A DNA stretch of 64,000 nucleotides from Ohtaekwangia sp035628875 (GTDB taxonomy: Bacteria > Bacteroidota > Bacteroidia > Cytophagales > Cyclobacteriaceae). The notes under the pieces are model-generated. The model did no database searches. It saw only the letters and a program-made list of their open reading frames with translations, and was not told the DNA's origin. The stretch's first letter is position 1; each line of letters opens with the position of its first letter. The position numbers were made by a program, and so were the translations under genes. Location of the stretch: contig DASPIZ010000159.1 of the NCBI GenBank assembly GCA_035628875.1, positions 5,863 through 69,862 on the forward strand, in the 5' to 3' direction. Shown in pieces: positions 25,004 through 33,340 of this stretch.

Positions 25004-25819
25004 TTAACCGTTTCTTCTTCCACCTCTGTTGTCGCCACCGCGACGAGCACCGCCACCATCGCCACTGCGTCTGTTGTCGCCACCTCTTCTGCGTCCGCGA
25101 TCGCCACCTCTTTCGTTACGATCACCTTTGTGTCCGCCTTGACCTCCCTGAGGAGCAGTGTTTGCAAGACCTATGTTCGGAGAAAGATCACGTTTTCCGT
25201 AGATCTCACCTTTGAAGATCCATACTTTAATACCGATCTTACCATACACCGTTTGTGCTTCTGATATAGCATAATCAATATCAGCACGAAGCGTATGAAG
25301 TGGTATGCGTCCTTCTTTGTATTGTTCTGTTCTGGCCATCTCGGCACCTGCCAAACGTCCGGAACATTTTACTTTTATCCCTTCGGCACCTACACGCATT
25401 GCAGAAGCGATAGCTTGTTTCATAGCTCTTTTGTATGAAATACGTGCTTCGATTTGCTGAGCGATGGATTCACCAACCAATTTAGCATCCAGTTCAGGAC
25501 GTTTGATTTCAAAGATGTTAATTTGAACGTCTTTGTTGGTGATTTTCTTCAACTCTTCCTTAATCTTATCAACTTCACCACCACCTTTTCCAATAACAAC
25601 ACCCGGACGGGCAGTGTGAATGGTAAGGGTAATGCGCTTTAATGTTCTTTCAATAACAACTTTTGCAATTCCACCTTTAGGAATACGAGCCTGAACGTAA
25701 TCTCTGATCTTTTGATCTTCAACCAATTTTTCAGAGAAAGTTTTGCCACCATACCAATTGGAATCCCAACCTCGAACGATGCCTAAACGCAGACTGACCG
25801 GATTAATTTTCTGTCCCAT
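25004..25819 (-). CDS. rpsC: 30S ribosomal protein S3 with C-terminal RGG-type tail
   Basis: 271 residues. The N-terminal KH domain includes RPGVVIGKGGGEVDKIKEEL at 71-90. The C-terminal S3 domain (GAEGIKVKCSGRLAGAEMARTEQYKEGRIPLHTLRADIDYA) ends at about residue 213. From 219 to 271 the chain is almost entirely Gly, Arg, Asp and Asn, with repeated RGG/RRGGDN units, like RGG boxes of RNA-binding proteins. The frame runs without a break and is followed by rplP after 31 bases, so the tail is genuine. S3 lines the mRNA entry tunnel, which places the tail close to incoming mRNA. Confidence 0.97.
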   Translation of the reverse strand: MGQKINPVSLRLGIVRGWDSNWYGGKTFSEKLVEDQKIRDYVQARIPKGGIAKVVIERTLKRITLTIHTARPGVVIGKGGGEVDKIKEELKKITNKDVQINIFEIKRPELDAKLVGESIAQQIEARISYKRAMKQAIASAMRVGAEGIKVKCSGRLAGAEMARTEQYKEGRIPLHTLRADIDYAISEAQTVYGKIGIKVWIFKGEIYGKRDLSPNIGLANTAPQGGQGGHKGDRNERGGDRGRRRGGDNRRSGDGGGARRGGDNRGGRRNG

Positions 25820-26292
25820 TATTCCTTAGTTTCTTTTTCAGTTGTTGTCTTTTCTGCAGCAGCTTCAACTCTAAAGCTGTCTACTACAAGCGTTACATGG
25901 TTAGAACGCTTTCTTACTCTGTGAGCTCTTCCCTGGGGAGCAGGTCTCAATCTCTTCAAGATACGACCACCATCAACCCAGATGTCTTTCACGTACAGAT
26001 CTGCATCTTCAAGTTTAACATCCTGATGCTTTGCAGTCCATCCGGAAATTGCCGCCAACAATAATTTCTCCAGTTTCGGAGCACCTACTTTTGCTTCGTA
26101 TTTCAGGATATTAAGTGCTTTGTTAACGCGCTCACCACGGATCAGATCAGCTACCAATCGCATTTTGCGCGGCGAAGTAGGTACATTCTTTAGCTTCGCT
26201 AATTCAGGGCCTACCTTAGCAGCCTCTTTTCTGGCATCACGCTTTTGGCGCTTCAGCACAGATTTTTTTTCTTTTTTTGCTACTGCTTCCAT
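25819..26292 (-). CDS. rplV: 50S ribosomal protein L22, N- and C-terminally extended
   Basis: 157 residues against about 110 in E. coli. A Lys-rich extension of about 32 residues (KKEKKSVLKRQKRDARKEAAK) precedes the family start AKLKNVPTSPRKMRLVADLIRG. The signature RLRPAPQGRAHRVRKRSNHVTLVV is followed by an Ala/Glu/Thr tail. The conserved beta hairpin lines the peptide exit tunnel. It overlaps the rpsC start by one base. Confidence 0.97.
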   Translation of the reverse strand: MEAVAKKEKKSVLKRQKRDARKEAAKVGPELAKLKNVPTSPRKMRLVADLIRGERVNKALNILKYEAKVGAPKLEKLLLAAISGWTAKHQDVKLEDADLYVKDIWVDGGRILKRLRPAPQGRAHRVRKRSNHVTLVVDSFRVEAAAEKTTTEKETKE

Positions 26293-26297
26293 GATTA

Positions 26298-26567
26298 CTA
26301 TCCTTTCTTATTACCTGAGTGACCACGGAACGTACGGGTTGGAGCAAACTCGCCGAGCTTATGCCCTACCATATTCTCCGTTACATAAACAGGAATGAAT
26401 TTATTTCCATTGTGTACGGCAAAGGTATGACCGATCAATTCCGGTGTTACGGTTGATCTTCTTGACCAAGTCTTAATAACAGACTTCTTGCCTGATTTCT
26501 CTGCGACTTCAACTTTCTTCGTTAGACGGAAGTCACAATACGGTCCTTTCTTAATCGAACGTCCCAT
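26298..26567 (-). CDS. rpsS: 30S ribosomal protein S19
   Basis: 89 residues. MGRSIKKGPYCDFRLTKKVE opens the protein. The signature VIKTWSRRSTVTPELIGHTFAVHNGNKFIPVYVTENMVGHKLGEFAPTRTFRGH is complete, in this order and split across strands of the fold. It lies in the 30S head and overlaps the rplB stop by one base. Confidence 0.98.
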   Translation of the reverse strand: MGRSIKKGPYCDFRLTKKVEVAEKSGKKSVIKTWSRRSTVTPELIGHTFAVHNGNKFIPVYVTENMVGHKLGEFAPTRTFRGHSGNKKG

Positions 26568-27391
26568 TATTTTTTCCTCTTAGCTATGATTAGACGATCT
26601 GAATATTTTTTCGGAGAACGGGTCTTTTTACCCTTTGTATACAGACCATTACGTGATCTTGGATGTCCTCCTGAAGCGCGACCTTCACCACCACCCATCG
26701 GGTGATCAACAGGGTTCATGGCAACAGCACGTGTACGAGGGCGAACGCCTCTCCACCGACTGCGACCTGCTTTACCTACGCTTTCGTTCATGTGGTCGGC
26801 GTTTGACACAGCACCAACAGTTGCCATACACACGTCGAGCACGTTACGCATTTCACCAGAAGGCATTTTCAAAGTTGCCAATCCGTTTTCACGGGCCAGC
26901 AATTGAACAAATGAACCTGCACTCCTTGCAATAGCACCACCTTTGCCCGGCTTCATTTCAACATTATGTACGATAGTACCCAATGGAATCTTCGCAAGTG
27001 GCAGAGCATTTCCTACTTCAGGTGCGATATCAGGACCAGACAAAATCTGCTGGCCAGCTTTCAATCCTTCCGGAGCAAGAATATATGTTTTTGAGCCGTC
27101 TGCATAATAGAGCAGCGCTACACGTGCAGTACGTGTAGGATCGTATTCAATCGATTTTACAGTTGCAGGTACACCGACTTTGTTACGCTTAAAATCAATT
27201 TCACGTGACTTCTGTTTGTGACCACCACCGATGTAGCGCATGGTCGTACGACCATTGCTATTCCGACCACCTGTTTTCTTTATAATCTTTACCAGTGATT
27301 TCTCCGGTTTTGATGCTGTAATGTCATCAAACGAAGGAGCGAGTCTGTGTCTCGAACCTGGAGTTACTGGTCTTAGTTTCTTCAACGCCAT
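26567..27391 (-). CDS. rplB: 50S ribosomal protein L2
   Basis: 274 residues. The catalytic-region signature MNPVDHPMGGGEGRASGGHP lies near 220-239, including the conserved His needed for peptidyl transferase assembly. The N-terminal RNA-binding domain carries GRTTMRYIGGGHKQKSREIDFKR. It is among the most conserved 50S proteins. It follows rplW by ten bases. Confidence 0.98.
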   Translation of the reverse strand: MALKKLRPVTPGSRHRLAPSFDDITASKPEKSLVKIIKKTGGRNSNGRTTMRYIGGGHKQKSREIDFKRNKVGVPATVKSIEYDPTRTARVALLYYADGSKTYILAPEGLKAGQQILSGPDIAPEVGNALPLAKIPLGTIVHNVEMKPGKGGAIARSAGSFVQLLARENGLATLKMPSGEMRNVLDVCMATVGAVSNADHMNESVGKAGRSRWRGVRPRTRAVAMNPVDHPMGGGEGRASGGHPRSRNGLYTKGKKTRSPKKYSDRLIIAKRKK

Positions 27392-27401
27392 TGCTCAAAT
27401 A

Positions 27402-27689
27402 TTATACGTTGCTATAAAAATCTATTACTTCACCTTGTGCTAAAGTCACGATGGCTTTTTTATAGCCAGGTCTGCGACCCGAAAGGATACCTGTTTTTGT
27501 GTAACGTGTTTTTTTCTTGCCCATCACATTCATTGTGTTGACATGCTCTACGTTGACACCGTATTGTTTTTCCACGGCTTGTTTAATCTCAACCTTGTTA
27601 GCATCAGCATTTACGATAAAACCGTACTTGCCTTTCTCGTTCAAGGAAGAAACTTTTTCAGTAACCAATGGCTTCTTCAGGATACTCAT
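27402..27689 (-). CDS. rplW: 50S ribosomal protein L23
   Basis: 95 residues. ILKKPLVTEKVSSLNEKGKYGFIVNADANKVEIKQAVEKQYGVNVEHVNTMNV is the family core, spread over the first 55 residues, followed by the flexible basic loop GKKKTRYTKTGILSGRRPGYKKAIV. It is the main docking site for trigger factor and SRP at the tunnel exit. It overlaps rplD by one base. Confidence 0.97.
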   Translation of the reverse strand: MSILKKPLVTEKVSSLNEKGKYGFIVNADANKVEIKQAVEKQYGVNVEHVNTMNVMGKKKTRYTKTGILSGRRPGYKKAIVTLAQGEVIDFYSNV

Positions 27690-28321
27690 TATGCTTTATT
27701 TAATAAGTTCTCAACTTTATTAATAGAGCTCTCCACAAAGATCACGTTGTCAGCATGCATCACATCATACGTTGTGATTTGATCCGCTGTAGTAATTTTT
27801 GTATTGTGAATGTTTCTTCCGCTCAATACAACATTCTTGGATACTTCAGGAAGTACAAGGAGTGTTTTTTTATCACCTAAGGAAAGGGCGTTCAACATGG
27901 AGAGATATTGCTTTGTCTTGGGCGCTTCGAAAGAGAAGTCTTCCAGGATAGCAATTGAATTATCTTTTGCTTTATAAGACAACGCAGATTTACGCGCCAG
28001 GTCCTTTACCTTTTTATTCAGTTTGAATGAATAATCGCGAGGCTGAGGACCGAATACACGTCCACCTCCTTTATACAACGGGTTCTTGATGTTCCCTGCA
28101 CGAGCTCCACCAGTACCTTTTTGCTTTTTCAACTTCTTGCTTGAGCCAGAAATCTCATTGCGTTGTTTTGCCTTATGTGTTCCCTGGCGTTGATTGGCCA
28201 GATAACTTTTTACATCTAAATAGATGGCGTGATCATTTGGCTCAATACCAAATACGCCTTCAGGAAGGTTTACCTTCTTGCTGGTCTGCTCACCACTGTA
28301 TTTTAATACTGCGACTTCCAT
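27689..28321 (-). CDS. rplD: 50S ribosomal protein L4
   Basis: 210 residues. The extended loop that reaches the exit tunnel (KQRNEISGSSKKLKKQKGTGGARAG and GGGRVFGPQPRDYSFKLNKKVK, residues about 52-105) is present, as is the globular alpha/beta part. In E. coli L4 represses the S10 operon through the leader; whether it does so here is unknown. It overlaps rplC by one base. Confidence 0.97.
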   Translation of the reverse strand: MEVAVLKYSGEQTSKKVNLPEGVFGIEPNDHAIYLDVKSYLANQRQGTHKAKQRNEISGSSKKLKKQKGTGGARAGNIKNPLYKGGGRVFGPQPRDYSFKLNKKVKDLARKSALSYKAKDNSIAILEDFSFEAPKTKQYLSMLNALSLGDKKTLLVLPEVSKNVVLSGRNIHNTKITTADQITTYDVMHADNVIFVESSINKVENLLNKA

Positions 28322-28953
28322 TATTTCTGAAGGATTACAGTTGAATTCTTAGATCCCGGAACTGAACCACTGACTACGATCAAATTCTGTTCAGCAATAA
28401 TTTTAACCACTTTAAGGTTCATCAATTTTACGCGGTCATTACCCATGCGACCTGCAAGACGTTTTCCTTTAGGAACGCGTGATGCAAACGAAGCGTTACC
28501 CATAGAACCCGGTGCACGCAATCTGTTATGCTGACCGTGTGTTGCTTCACCTACCCCGGAAAAGTTATGGCGCTTTACCACCCCTTGAAATCCTTTTCCT
28601 TTTGAGGTTCCAATGGCATCAAGGAAATCACCTTCCACAAAAACATCCTGAATACGAATTTCTTTTCCAAGCTCGATCATACCATCAAACTCTTTTCTGA
28701 AATCGCGGAACTCAACAATATTTCTCTTGGGAGTAGTATTGGCTTTCTTGAAGTGGCCAATCGCTGCTTTCGATGCATTCTTTTCTTTCTTCTCGCCATA
28801 GGCAAGTTGCACAGCACGGTATCCGTCTGTCTCTTCGTTTTTCACTTGCGTTACTACACAAGGACCGGCCTCGATTACCGTACAAGCGATGTTCTCCCCC
28901 TCAGGGCCGAATACGCTGGTCATTCCTATTTTTCTTCCTATTATTCCAGGCAT
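28321..28953 (-). CDS. rplC: 50S ribosomal protein L3
   Basis: 210 residues. MPGIIGRKIGMTSVFGPEGE opens the protein. The signature FSGVGEATHGQHNRLRAPGSMGNASFASRVPKGKRLAGRMG forms the loop reaching the peptidyl transferase centre. It is the first gene of the superoperon here. rpsJ, normally just upstream, is 12 kb away behind an accessory block. Confidence 0.98.
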   Translation of the reverse strand: MPGIIGRKIGMTSVFGPEGENIACTVIEAGPCVVTQVKNEETDGYRAVQLAYGEKKEKNASKAAIGHFKKANTTPKRNIVEFRDFRKEFDGMIELGKEIRIQDVFVEGDFLDAIGTSKGKGFQGVVKRHNFSGVGEATHGQHNRLRAPGSMGNASFASRVPKGKRLAGRMGNDRVKLMNLKVVKIIAEQNLIVVSGSVPGSKNSTVILQK

Positions 28954-29056
28954 GGTAAAACCAATTTATGCTTGTTCTCAGGATTTTTGAACCTTTCCCC
29001 CTTTCATCCGAAGCATTCTGAACAGGTCAGAAAAGCGCTTGTTTTAAAAAGGACTG

Positions 29057-29086
29057 CAAAGATAGGAAGTTAAGTATAGTTAGCAA
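29057..29086 (-). promoter_or_regulatory. Promoter of the S10-spc-alpha superoperon
   Basis: On the minus strand, TTG (29084-29086), 19 bases, TATCTTTG (29057-29064): a perfect consensus match. The next bases are GCAGTCC then a T-rich run. The leader of about 100 bases before rplC contains a perfect TTCTGA/TCAGAA stem (29016-29032), a candidate autoregulatory hairpin. Confidence 0.88.
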
Positions 29087-29326
29087 ATAGGGGTTTCAAA
29101 ATTTTTCCATTTTGTACAACGCTGCTGCTGGCCGAGAAGAGTTTGACCTTCCTTTGCTTGTTTCAATCCACGAAAAACATCGTTTTTTTCGACAATAACG
29201 CAATTTTATATGACATGCAACCAAACCTAAAGCATCTTTACAACGCATCTAAGATTATGGATTTTATATAAAAGTTTTTCAGTCTCCTATAACATTATCT
29301 TATTATCATTGCCCTGCTGCAACTTT
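29087..29326. other. Intergenic region between rplC promoter and FecCD permease
   Basis: Together with the rplC leader this makes a 373-base gap between divergent genes. The half next to the permease is AT-rich. I see no clear TAnnTTTG box on the plus strand, no hairpin with a T run and no credible small frame, so the promoter of the permease operon is not identified. Confidence 0.5.
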
Positions 29327-30337
29327 ATGAGGCCCACTTATCCATTTGCTTTTCTGATCATCCTGCTGGCTTGCCTCCTTGTCACTAATCTTTCAATCGG
29401 TGCTGTGCATATACCCCTGGATCAGTTGATTCAAATTCTACTCGGCCAGGAAGTCAATAACGATGTTTGGAAAAATATCGTTTGGGATTTCCGGATGACG
29501 AAAGCGCTCACCTGTATTTTGGCTGGCAGCGCGCTGGCAATTAGCGGCCTTTTAATGCAAACGCTTTTTCGCAATGCCCTTGCAGGGCCTGATGTGCTGG
29601 GGCTGAGTTCCGGAGCAAGCCTCGCCGTTTCTCTCCTTATACTAGGACAATCATCCGGGATTGTATTGTTACCGGCACACAGTACCTGGACGATTGCTTT
29701 GGCTGCAGGCGCGGGATGTGCGTTGGTTTTTGTCGTTATGTTTAGCCTGGCAACCAAACTGCGTGATAATGTTTCTTTATTAATAGTAGGGCTCATGGTG
29801 GGAGCAGGAACCTCTTCAATCGTAAGTGTTTTGCAATACAGCAGTCGCGCTGAGGACCTTCAAACTTTTATAATCTGGACTTTTGGTAGTCTGGGCTCCC
29901 TTAACTGGAATGAAATTAATGTGCTTTTGATTATTCTTTTGGTCGGCTCTCTGCTTGCCATCCTTTGCGTTAAATCACTTAATGCCTGGCTTCTCGGCGA
30001 TAACTACGCCTCCAGCATTGGTATTAACTTAAAACGTTCGCGCGTTATAATCATCTTGTCAGCAAGCATTCTTACAGGCGGAGTTACCGCGTTTTGTGGC
30101 CCCATTGCGTTTGTTGGATTGGCTGTTCCACATCTGATAAAAATCATCATCAAAACACACAATCACAAAATCCTGATTCCAGCTGTTATGATTGGGGGTT
30201 CGGTACTATTATTATTTTGTGATACCGTATCACAACTTCCCGGAGAAGCAAAAATTCTTCCGGTGAACGCCATTACTGCGTTGATTGGTGCTCCGGTTGT
30301 TATCTGGGTAATTCTTCGAAACCGTATTGTGATCTAA
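29327..30337 (+). CDS. FecCD/BtuC-type ABC transporter permease
   Basis: 336 residues from ATG 29327; a TTG at 29309 would add six unlikely residues. About nine to ten membrane helices. The FecCD signature is visible: LTCILAGSALAISGLLMQTLFRNALAGPDVLGLSSGASLAVSL across residues 60-105, and the coupling-loop region CGPIAFVGLAVPHLIKI near 255-271. The family imports iron-siderophores, haem or cobalamin across the inner membrane. The ATPase gene follows with overlapping TAATG. No substrate-binding protein gene is adjacent. Confidence 0.92.
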   Translation: MRPTYPFAFLIILLACLLVTNLSIGAVHIPLDQLIQILLGQEVNNDVWKNIVWDFRMTKALTCILAGSALAISGLLMQTLFRNALAGPDVLGLSSGASLAVSLLILGQSSGIVLLPAHSTWTIALAAGAGCALVFVVMFSLATKLRDNVSLLIVGLMVGAGTSSIVSVLQYSSRAEDLQTFIIWTFGSLGSLNWNEINVLLIILLVGSLLAILCVKSLNAWLLGDNYASSIGINLKRSRVIIILSASILTGGVTAFCGPIAFVGLAVPHLIKIIIKTHNHKILIPAVMIGGSVLLLFCDTVSQLPGEAKILPVNAITALIGAPVVIWVILRNRIVI

Positions 30338-31332
30338 TGAAAGCCATTGAAAAAAAGCAGATTCTAGTAACACAACATCTTTCCGTTGGATATGAGAACA
30401 ATCTGCTTTTTCAGGAACTGGAACTCGTATTAAATACCGGTGAACTTGTTTGTTTTATGGGACCAAACGGTGCTGGGAAGTCAACGCTTATCAGAACCCT
30501 CAGTGGTTTACAAAATGCCGTTTCGGGGCGAATTAGTTTGATTGACCCAGCCGGTGATTCACATAATATTGACACAAAACCGAACCATCTTCTTTCGGTT
30601 GTACTAACCGACAAGATTAATGCTGCGCACATGACAGTATATGAGTTGGTCACTTTCGGACGATATCCTTATTTAGATTGGAATGTACGGATAACCCCGG
30701 AAGACCGGCAACACATCGAATCGGCGCTTGAAAAAATTAGCATCACACATTTAGCCAATAGAAGACTTTATGAACTAAGCGATGGGCAGGTTCAGATGAG
30801 TATGATTGCAAGGGCGCTGGCGCAAGACACACCATTGATTATACTTGATGAGCCAACGGCGCATCTCGATTTGAATAACCGGGTGGAAATTATGAAGTTA
30901 TTACGACAACTTACACGATCGCTGGACAAAGCCATCCTACTCGCTACGCATGATCTTGATCTTGCGTTACAAACAGCAGACCGCATCTGGCTTACAGGTA
31001 ATGATAAGAATGTGATTGAAGGAATTCCTGAAGACCTTGTACTCAACGGTTCCTTTGATACGATCTTTAAGTTTAAGGGGTTCGACCTGAAAACCGGAAA
31101 AGTGCAACATCAGCCATTTAGAAAACCAGCCATTCATTTAAAAGGAGAAGGTTACGCGCACCTCTGGACTAAAAACGCGCTTGAAAGAAATGGCTACGAA
31201 GTTGACCAGTATGATGCCGGTTGCACGGTTGAAGTAAAGCAAACCGTTGACATGTTTTTATGGTCTGTCGATAATAATAAAGCATCCTTCGATAACCTCG
31301 CCAGCCTTCTTCAATTTCTGGATGAAAACTAA
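30337..31332 (+). CDS. ABC transporter ATP-binding protein (FecE/BtuD type) with C-terminal extension
   Basis: 331 residues. Walker A GPNGAGKST is at 42-50, the signature is LSDGQ at 147-151 (not LSGGQ), Walker B with LIILDEPTAHLD ends at about 178, and the H-loop ATHDLDLAL follows. FecE-like ATPases usually end near 255-265; here about 75 further residues follow (from about GFDLKTGKVQ), containing LWTKNALERNGYEVDQYDAG and a Leu-rich end. The extension resembles no domain I can name. It may be regulatory. The ATG overlaps the permease stop. Confidence 0.9.
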   Translation: MKAIEKKQILVTQHLSVGYENNLLFQELELVLNTGELVCFMGPNGAGKSTLIRTLSGLQNAVSGRISLIDPAGDSHNIDTKPNHLLSVVLTDKINAAHMTVYELVTFGRYPYLDWNVRITPEDRQHIESALEKISITHLANRRLYELSDGQVQMSMIARALAQDTPLIILDEPTAHLDLNNRVEIMKLLRQLTRSLDKAILLATHDLDLALQTADRIWLTGNDKNVIEGIPEDLVLNGSFDTIFKFKGFDLKTGKVQHQPFRKPAIHLKGEGYAHLWTKNALERNGYEVDQYDAGCTVEVKQTVDMFLWSVDNNKASFDNLASLLQFLDEN

Positions 31333-31452
31333 AAGGAGGAAGGTTTTAACCATACAAACGATTGCAGTACACCTTTGTAAGTTATAACGTGATATTTAAG
31401 AAACTGGTTAAATTCTCTTTTGTTAGTTTGTGTCACTTTTTACAAGACCCAA

Positions 31453-33105
31453 ATGATAAAAGAATCCGATCTCTTTCCTTATTCATTCGATAAGAAATAC
31501 AACAAACCGACTGCGTACTTTTCAATGGAATTTGCCATTGACCAACCCCTTAAAATTTATAGTGGAGGTCTCGGCTTTCTTGCCGGATCTCACCTCCGTA
31601 GTGCCTATGAGTTAAAACAAAACCTGGTCGGCATAGGTATTCTATGGAAAAAAGGATACTACGATCAGGAAAGAAACCAGGATCAAACTTTACGCGTAAG
31701 CTTCCGCGATAAGGATTATTCATTTCTGACCGATACGAATATCATTTTCCCAATAACGATTCATGGCGCTCGTGTTTATGTAAAAGCATACTTACTTAAA
31801 CCTGAGGTTTTCAAAACGGCGCCTTTATTTTTACTCACCACGGATATACCTGAAAATGATTTTCTTGCGCAAACCATCAGCCATCGCCTGTATGATCCAA
31901 ATGAAACAACACGCATTGCCCAATCTATCCTGCTAGGAGCAGGTGGTGCAAAACTTCTGGATGTGCTGCAGCGTAAAACGGATATCTACCACATGAACGA
32001 AGGCCATGCATTGCCGATGTGTTTTTATTTACTCGACAAGTACAAAAAAATTGAAGAAGTAAGGAAACGTGTTGTATTCACAACCCATACTCCGGAAAAG
32101 GCTGGCAATGAAGAACACAGTTTACCACTATTAAACAGCATGAGTTTCTTCAATGGATTGTCGACACAACAGGTGCAGGAGATCGTTCATCCGGAAAACG
32201 ACGTGCTTAATTATACATTAACAGCGTTACGGTTTTCAAAACGCGCCAACGGTGTATCACAGCTCCATGGAGAAGTTGCCCGAAAAATGTGGGGCGATTA
32301 TAAAAACATTTGCGAAATCACGGCCATTACCAACGCGCAAAACAAAACGTTCTGGAGCGATGGTGAGCTTGACAAAGCGTTGGAAAAGAACGACGATAAA
32401 GCACTTGTAGAACGTAAAAAGGAATTGAAACGGAAACTTTTTCGCGTTGTAGCCAACCAGACCGGTAAATTGTTTGATGAAAACGTCCTCACTATTGTGT
32501 GGGCCCGCCGATTTGCAGCATACAAACGTGCTAATTTATTATTGGCTGATTTTAACCGATTCCTAAAGATTGCACAGAATCCAAAATATCCAATCCAGGT
32601 GATTTGGGCCGGCAAACCATATCCCGAAGATTTTGGTGCGATTAACATATTTAATGAAATCTACTGGAAGACCAAGGATCTGCCTAACTGTACCGTTGTA
32701 ACTGGTTATGAATTATGGTTATCCGGACACCTAAAAAAGGGTTCAGATATCTGGTTGAATAATCCGCGTCTCTATCATGAAGCCTCCGGTACTTCTGGTA
32801 TGACAGCTGCGATGAATGCTTCTGTTAACTTATCTATTCCTGATGGCTGGGTGCCTGAATTTGCAAAGCATGGAAAGAATAGCTTCGTCATTCAGACTGC
32901 CAACGATCTTTTAACTGAAAGCTCAAAAGACAAAATAGAAGCACAACATTTATTGGATGTACTTGAACATGAAATCATTCCGATGTATTATGATAAGCCC
33001 AAGGAATGGAACAATGTAGTAAAGACGAGCATGAAGGATGTGGTCCCATTTTTTGACGCTGGAAGAATGGCCGACGAATACTACGAAAAACTGTATAAGT
33101 TTTAA
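31453..33105 (+). CDS. Short-form alpha-glucan phosphorylase homologue (GT35-like) lacking the PLP lysine
   Basis: 550 residues from ATG 31453; a TTG at 31420 is possible. It has the short (archaeal/Thermotoga-type) phosphorylase layout: ACtive-site-like AYFSMEFAI and IYSGGLGFLAGSH near residues 22-50, YHMNEGHA and TTHTPEKAGNEEH in the middle, FAAYKRANLLLAD near 355-367, and the terminal glycogen-phosphorylase region EASGTSGMTAAMN at 443-455. That pattern normally reads EASGx[GS]xMKxx[LM]N, with the Lys holding pyridoxal phosphate. Here it is T451. It may therefore not be a classical phosphorylase. A hairpin follows the stop. Confidence 0.8.
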   Translation: MIKESDLFPYSFDKKYNKPTAYFSMEFAIDQPLKIYSGGLGFLAGSHLRSAYELKQNLVGIGILWKKGYYDQERNQDQTLRVSFRDKDYSFLTDTNIIFPITIHGARVYVKAYLLKPEVFKTAPLFLLTTDIPENDFLAQTISHRLYDPNETTRIAQSILLGAGGAKLLDVLQRKTDIYHMNEGHALPMCFYLLDKYKKIEEVRKRVVFTTHTPEKAGNEEHSLPLLNSMSFFNGLSTQQVQEIVHPENDVLNYTLTALRFSKRANGVSQLHGEVARKMWGDYKNICEITAITNAQNKTFWSDGELDKALEKNDDKALVERKKELKRKLFRVVANQTGKLFDENVLTIVWARRFAAYKRANLLLADFNRFLKIAQNPKYPIQVIWAGKPYPEDFGAINIFNEIYWKTKDLPNCTVVTGYELWLSGHLKKGSDIWLNNPRLYHEASGTSGMTAAMNASVNLSIPDGWVPEFAKHGKNSFVIQTANDLLTESSKDKIEAQHLLDVLEHEIIPMYYDKPKEWNNVVKTSMKDVVPFFDAGRMADEYYEKLYKF

Positions 33106-33118
33106 CGCATTTGCAACA

Positions 33119-33160
33119 GGTAATTGACGGTGTTTTAATGATCTAACATTGTCAATTACC
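33119..33160 (+). terminator. Hairpin after the phosphorylase homologue, possible terminator
   Basis: GGTAATTGAC (33119-33128) pairs perfectly with GTCAATTACC (33151-33160), and GTGTT/AACAT extends the stem with a wobble. There is only a weak T-rich stretch after it (CATATTTTCTC), so termination would be imperfect. Confidence 0.45.
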
Positions 33161-33340
33161 CAATGCATATTTTCTCTCCTCACCAATCCCTCTCCTACCT
33201 AGTGCCCCGCAACGAAGTGAATTAAATCTGTAATGGCTACTTTCGTTAGCGGACTATACCAACTACTGATGATGCCCTCATTTAATTAAACATGTAATTA
33301 TATAGGTAATAAGTATTATGTTCGCATAAACCTATTGCAT

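Noticed and set aside
24985..25167. Frame opposite or overlapping the S3 tail (Ala/Val/Asp-rich)
   Set aside because: A frame-shifted shadow of the Gly/Arg repeats; composition follows the GC-rich repeat.
29309..29326. TTG start for the FecCD permease
   Set aside because: ATG 29327 begins the typical hydrophobic start; the six extra residues (with two Cys) add nothing.
31334..31346. AAAAGGAGGAAGG, a strong Shine-Dalgarno-like sequence after the ABC ATPase
   Set aside because: No start codon lies at a useful distance; the next gene starts at 31453. Treated as chance.
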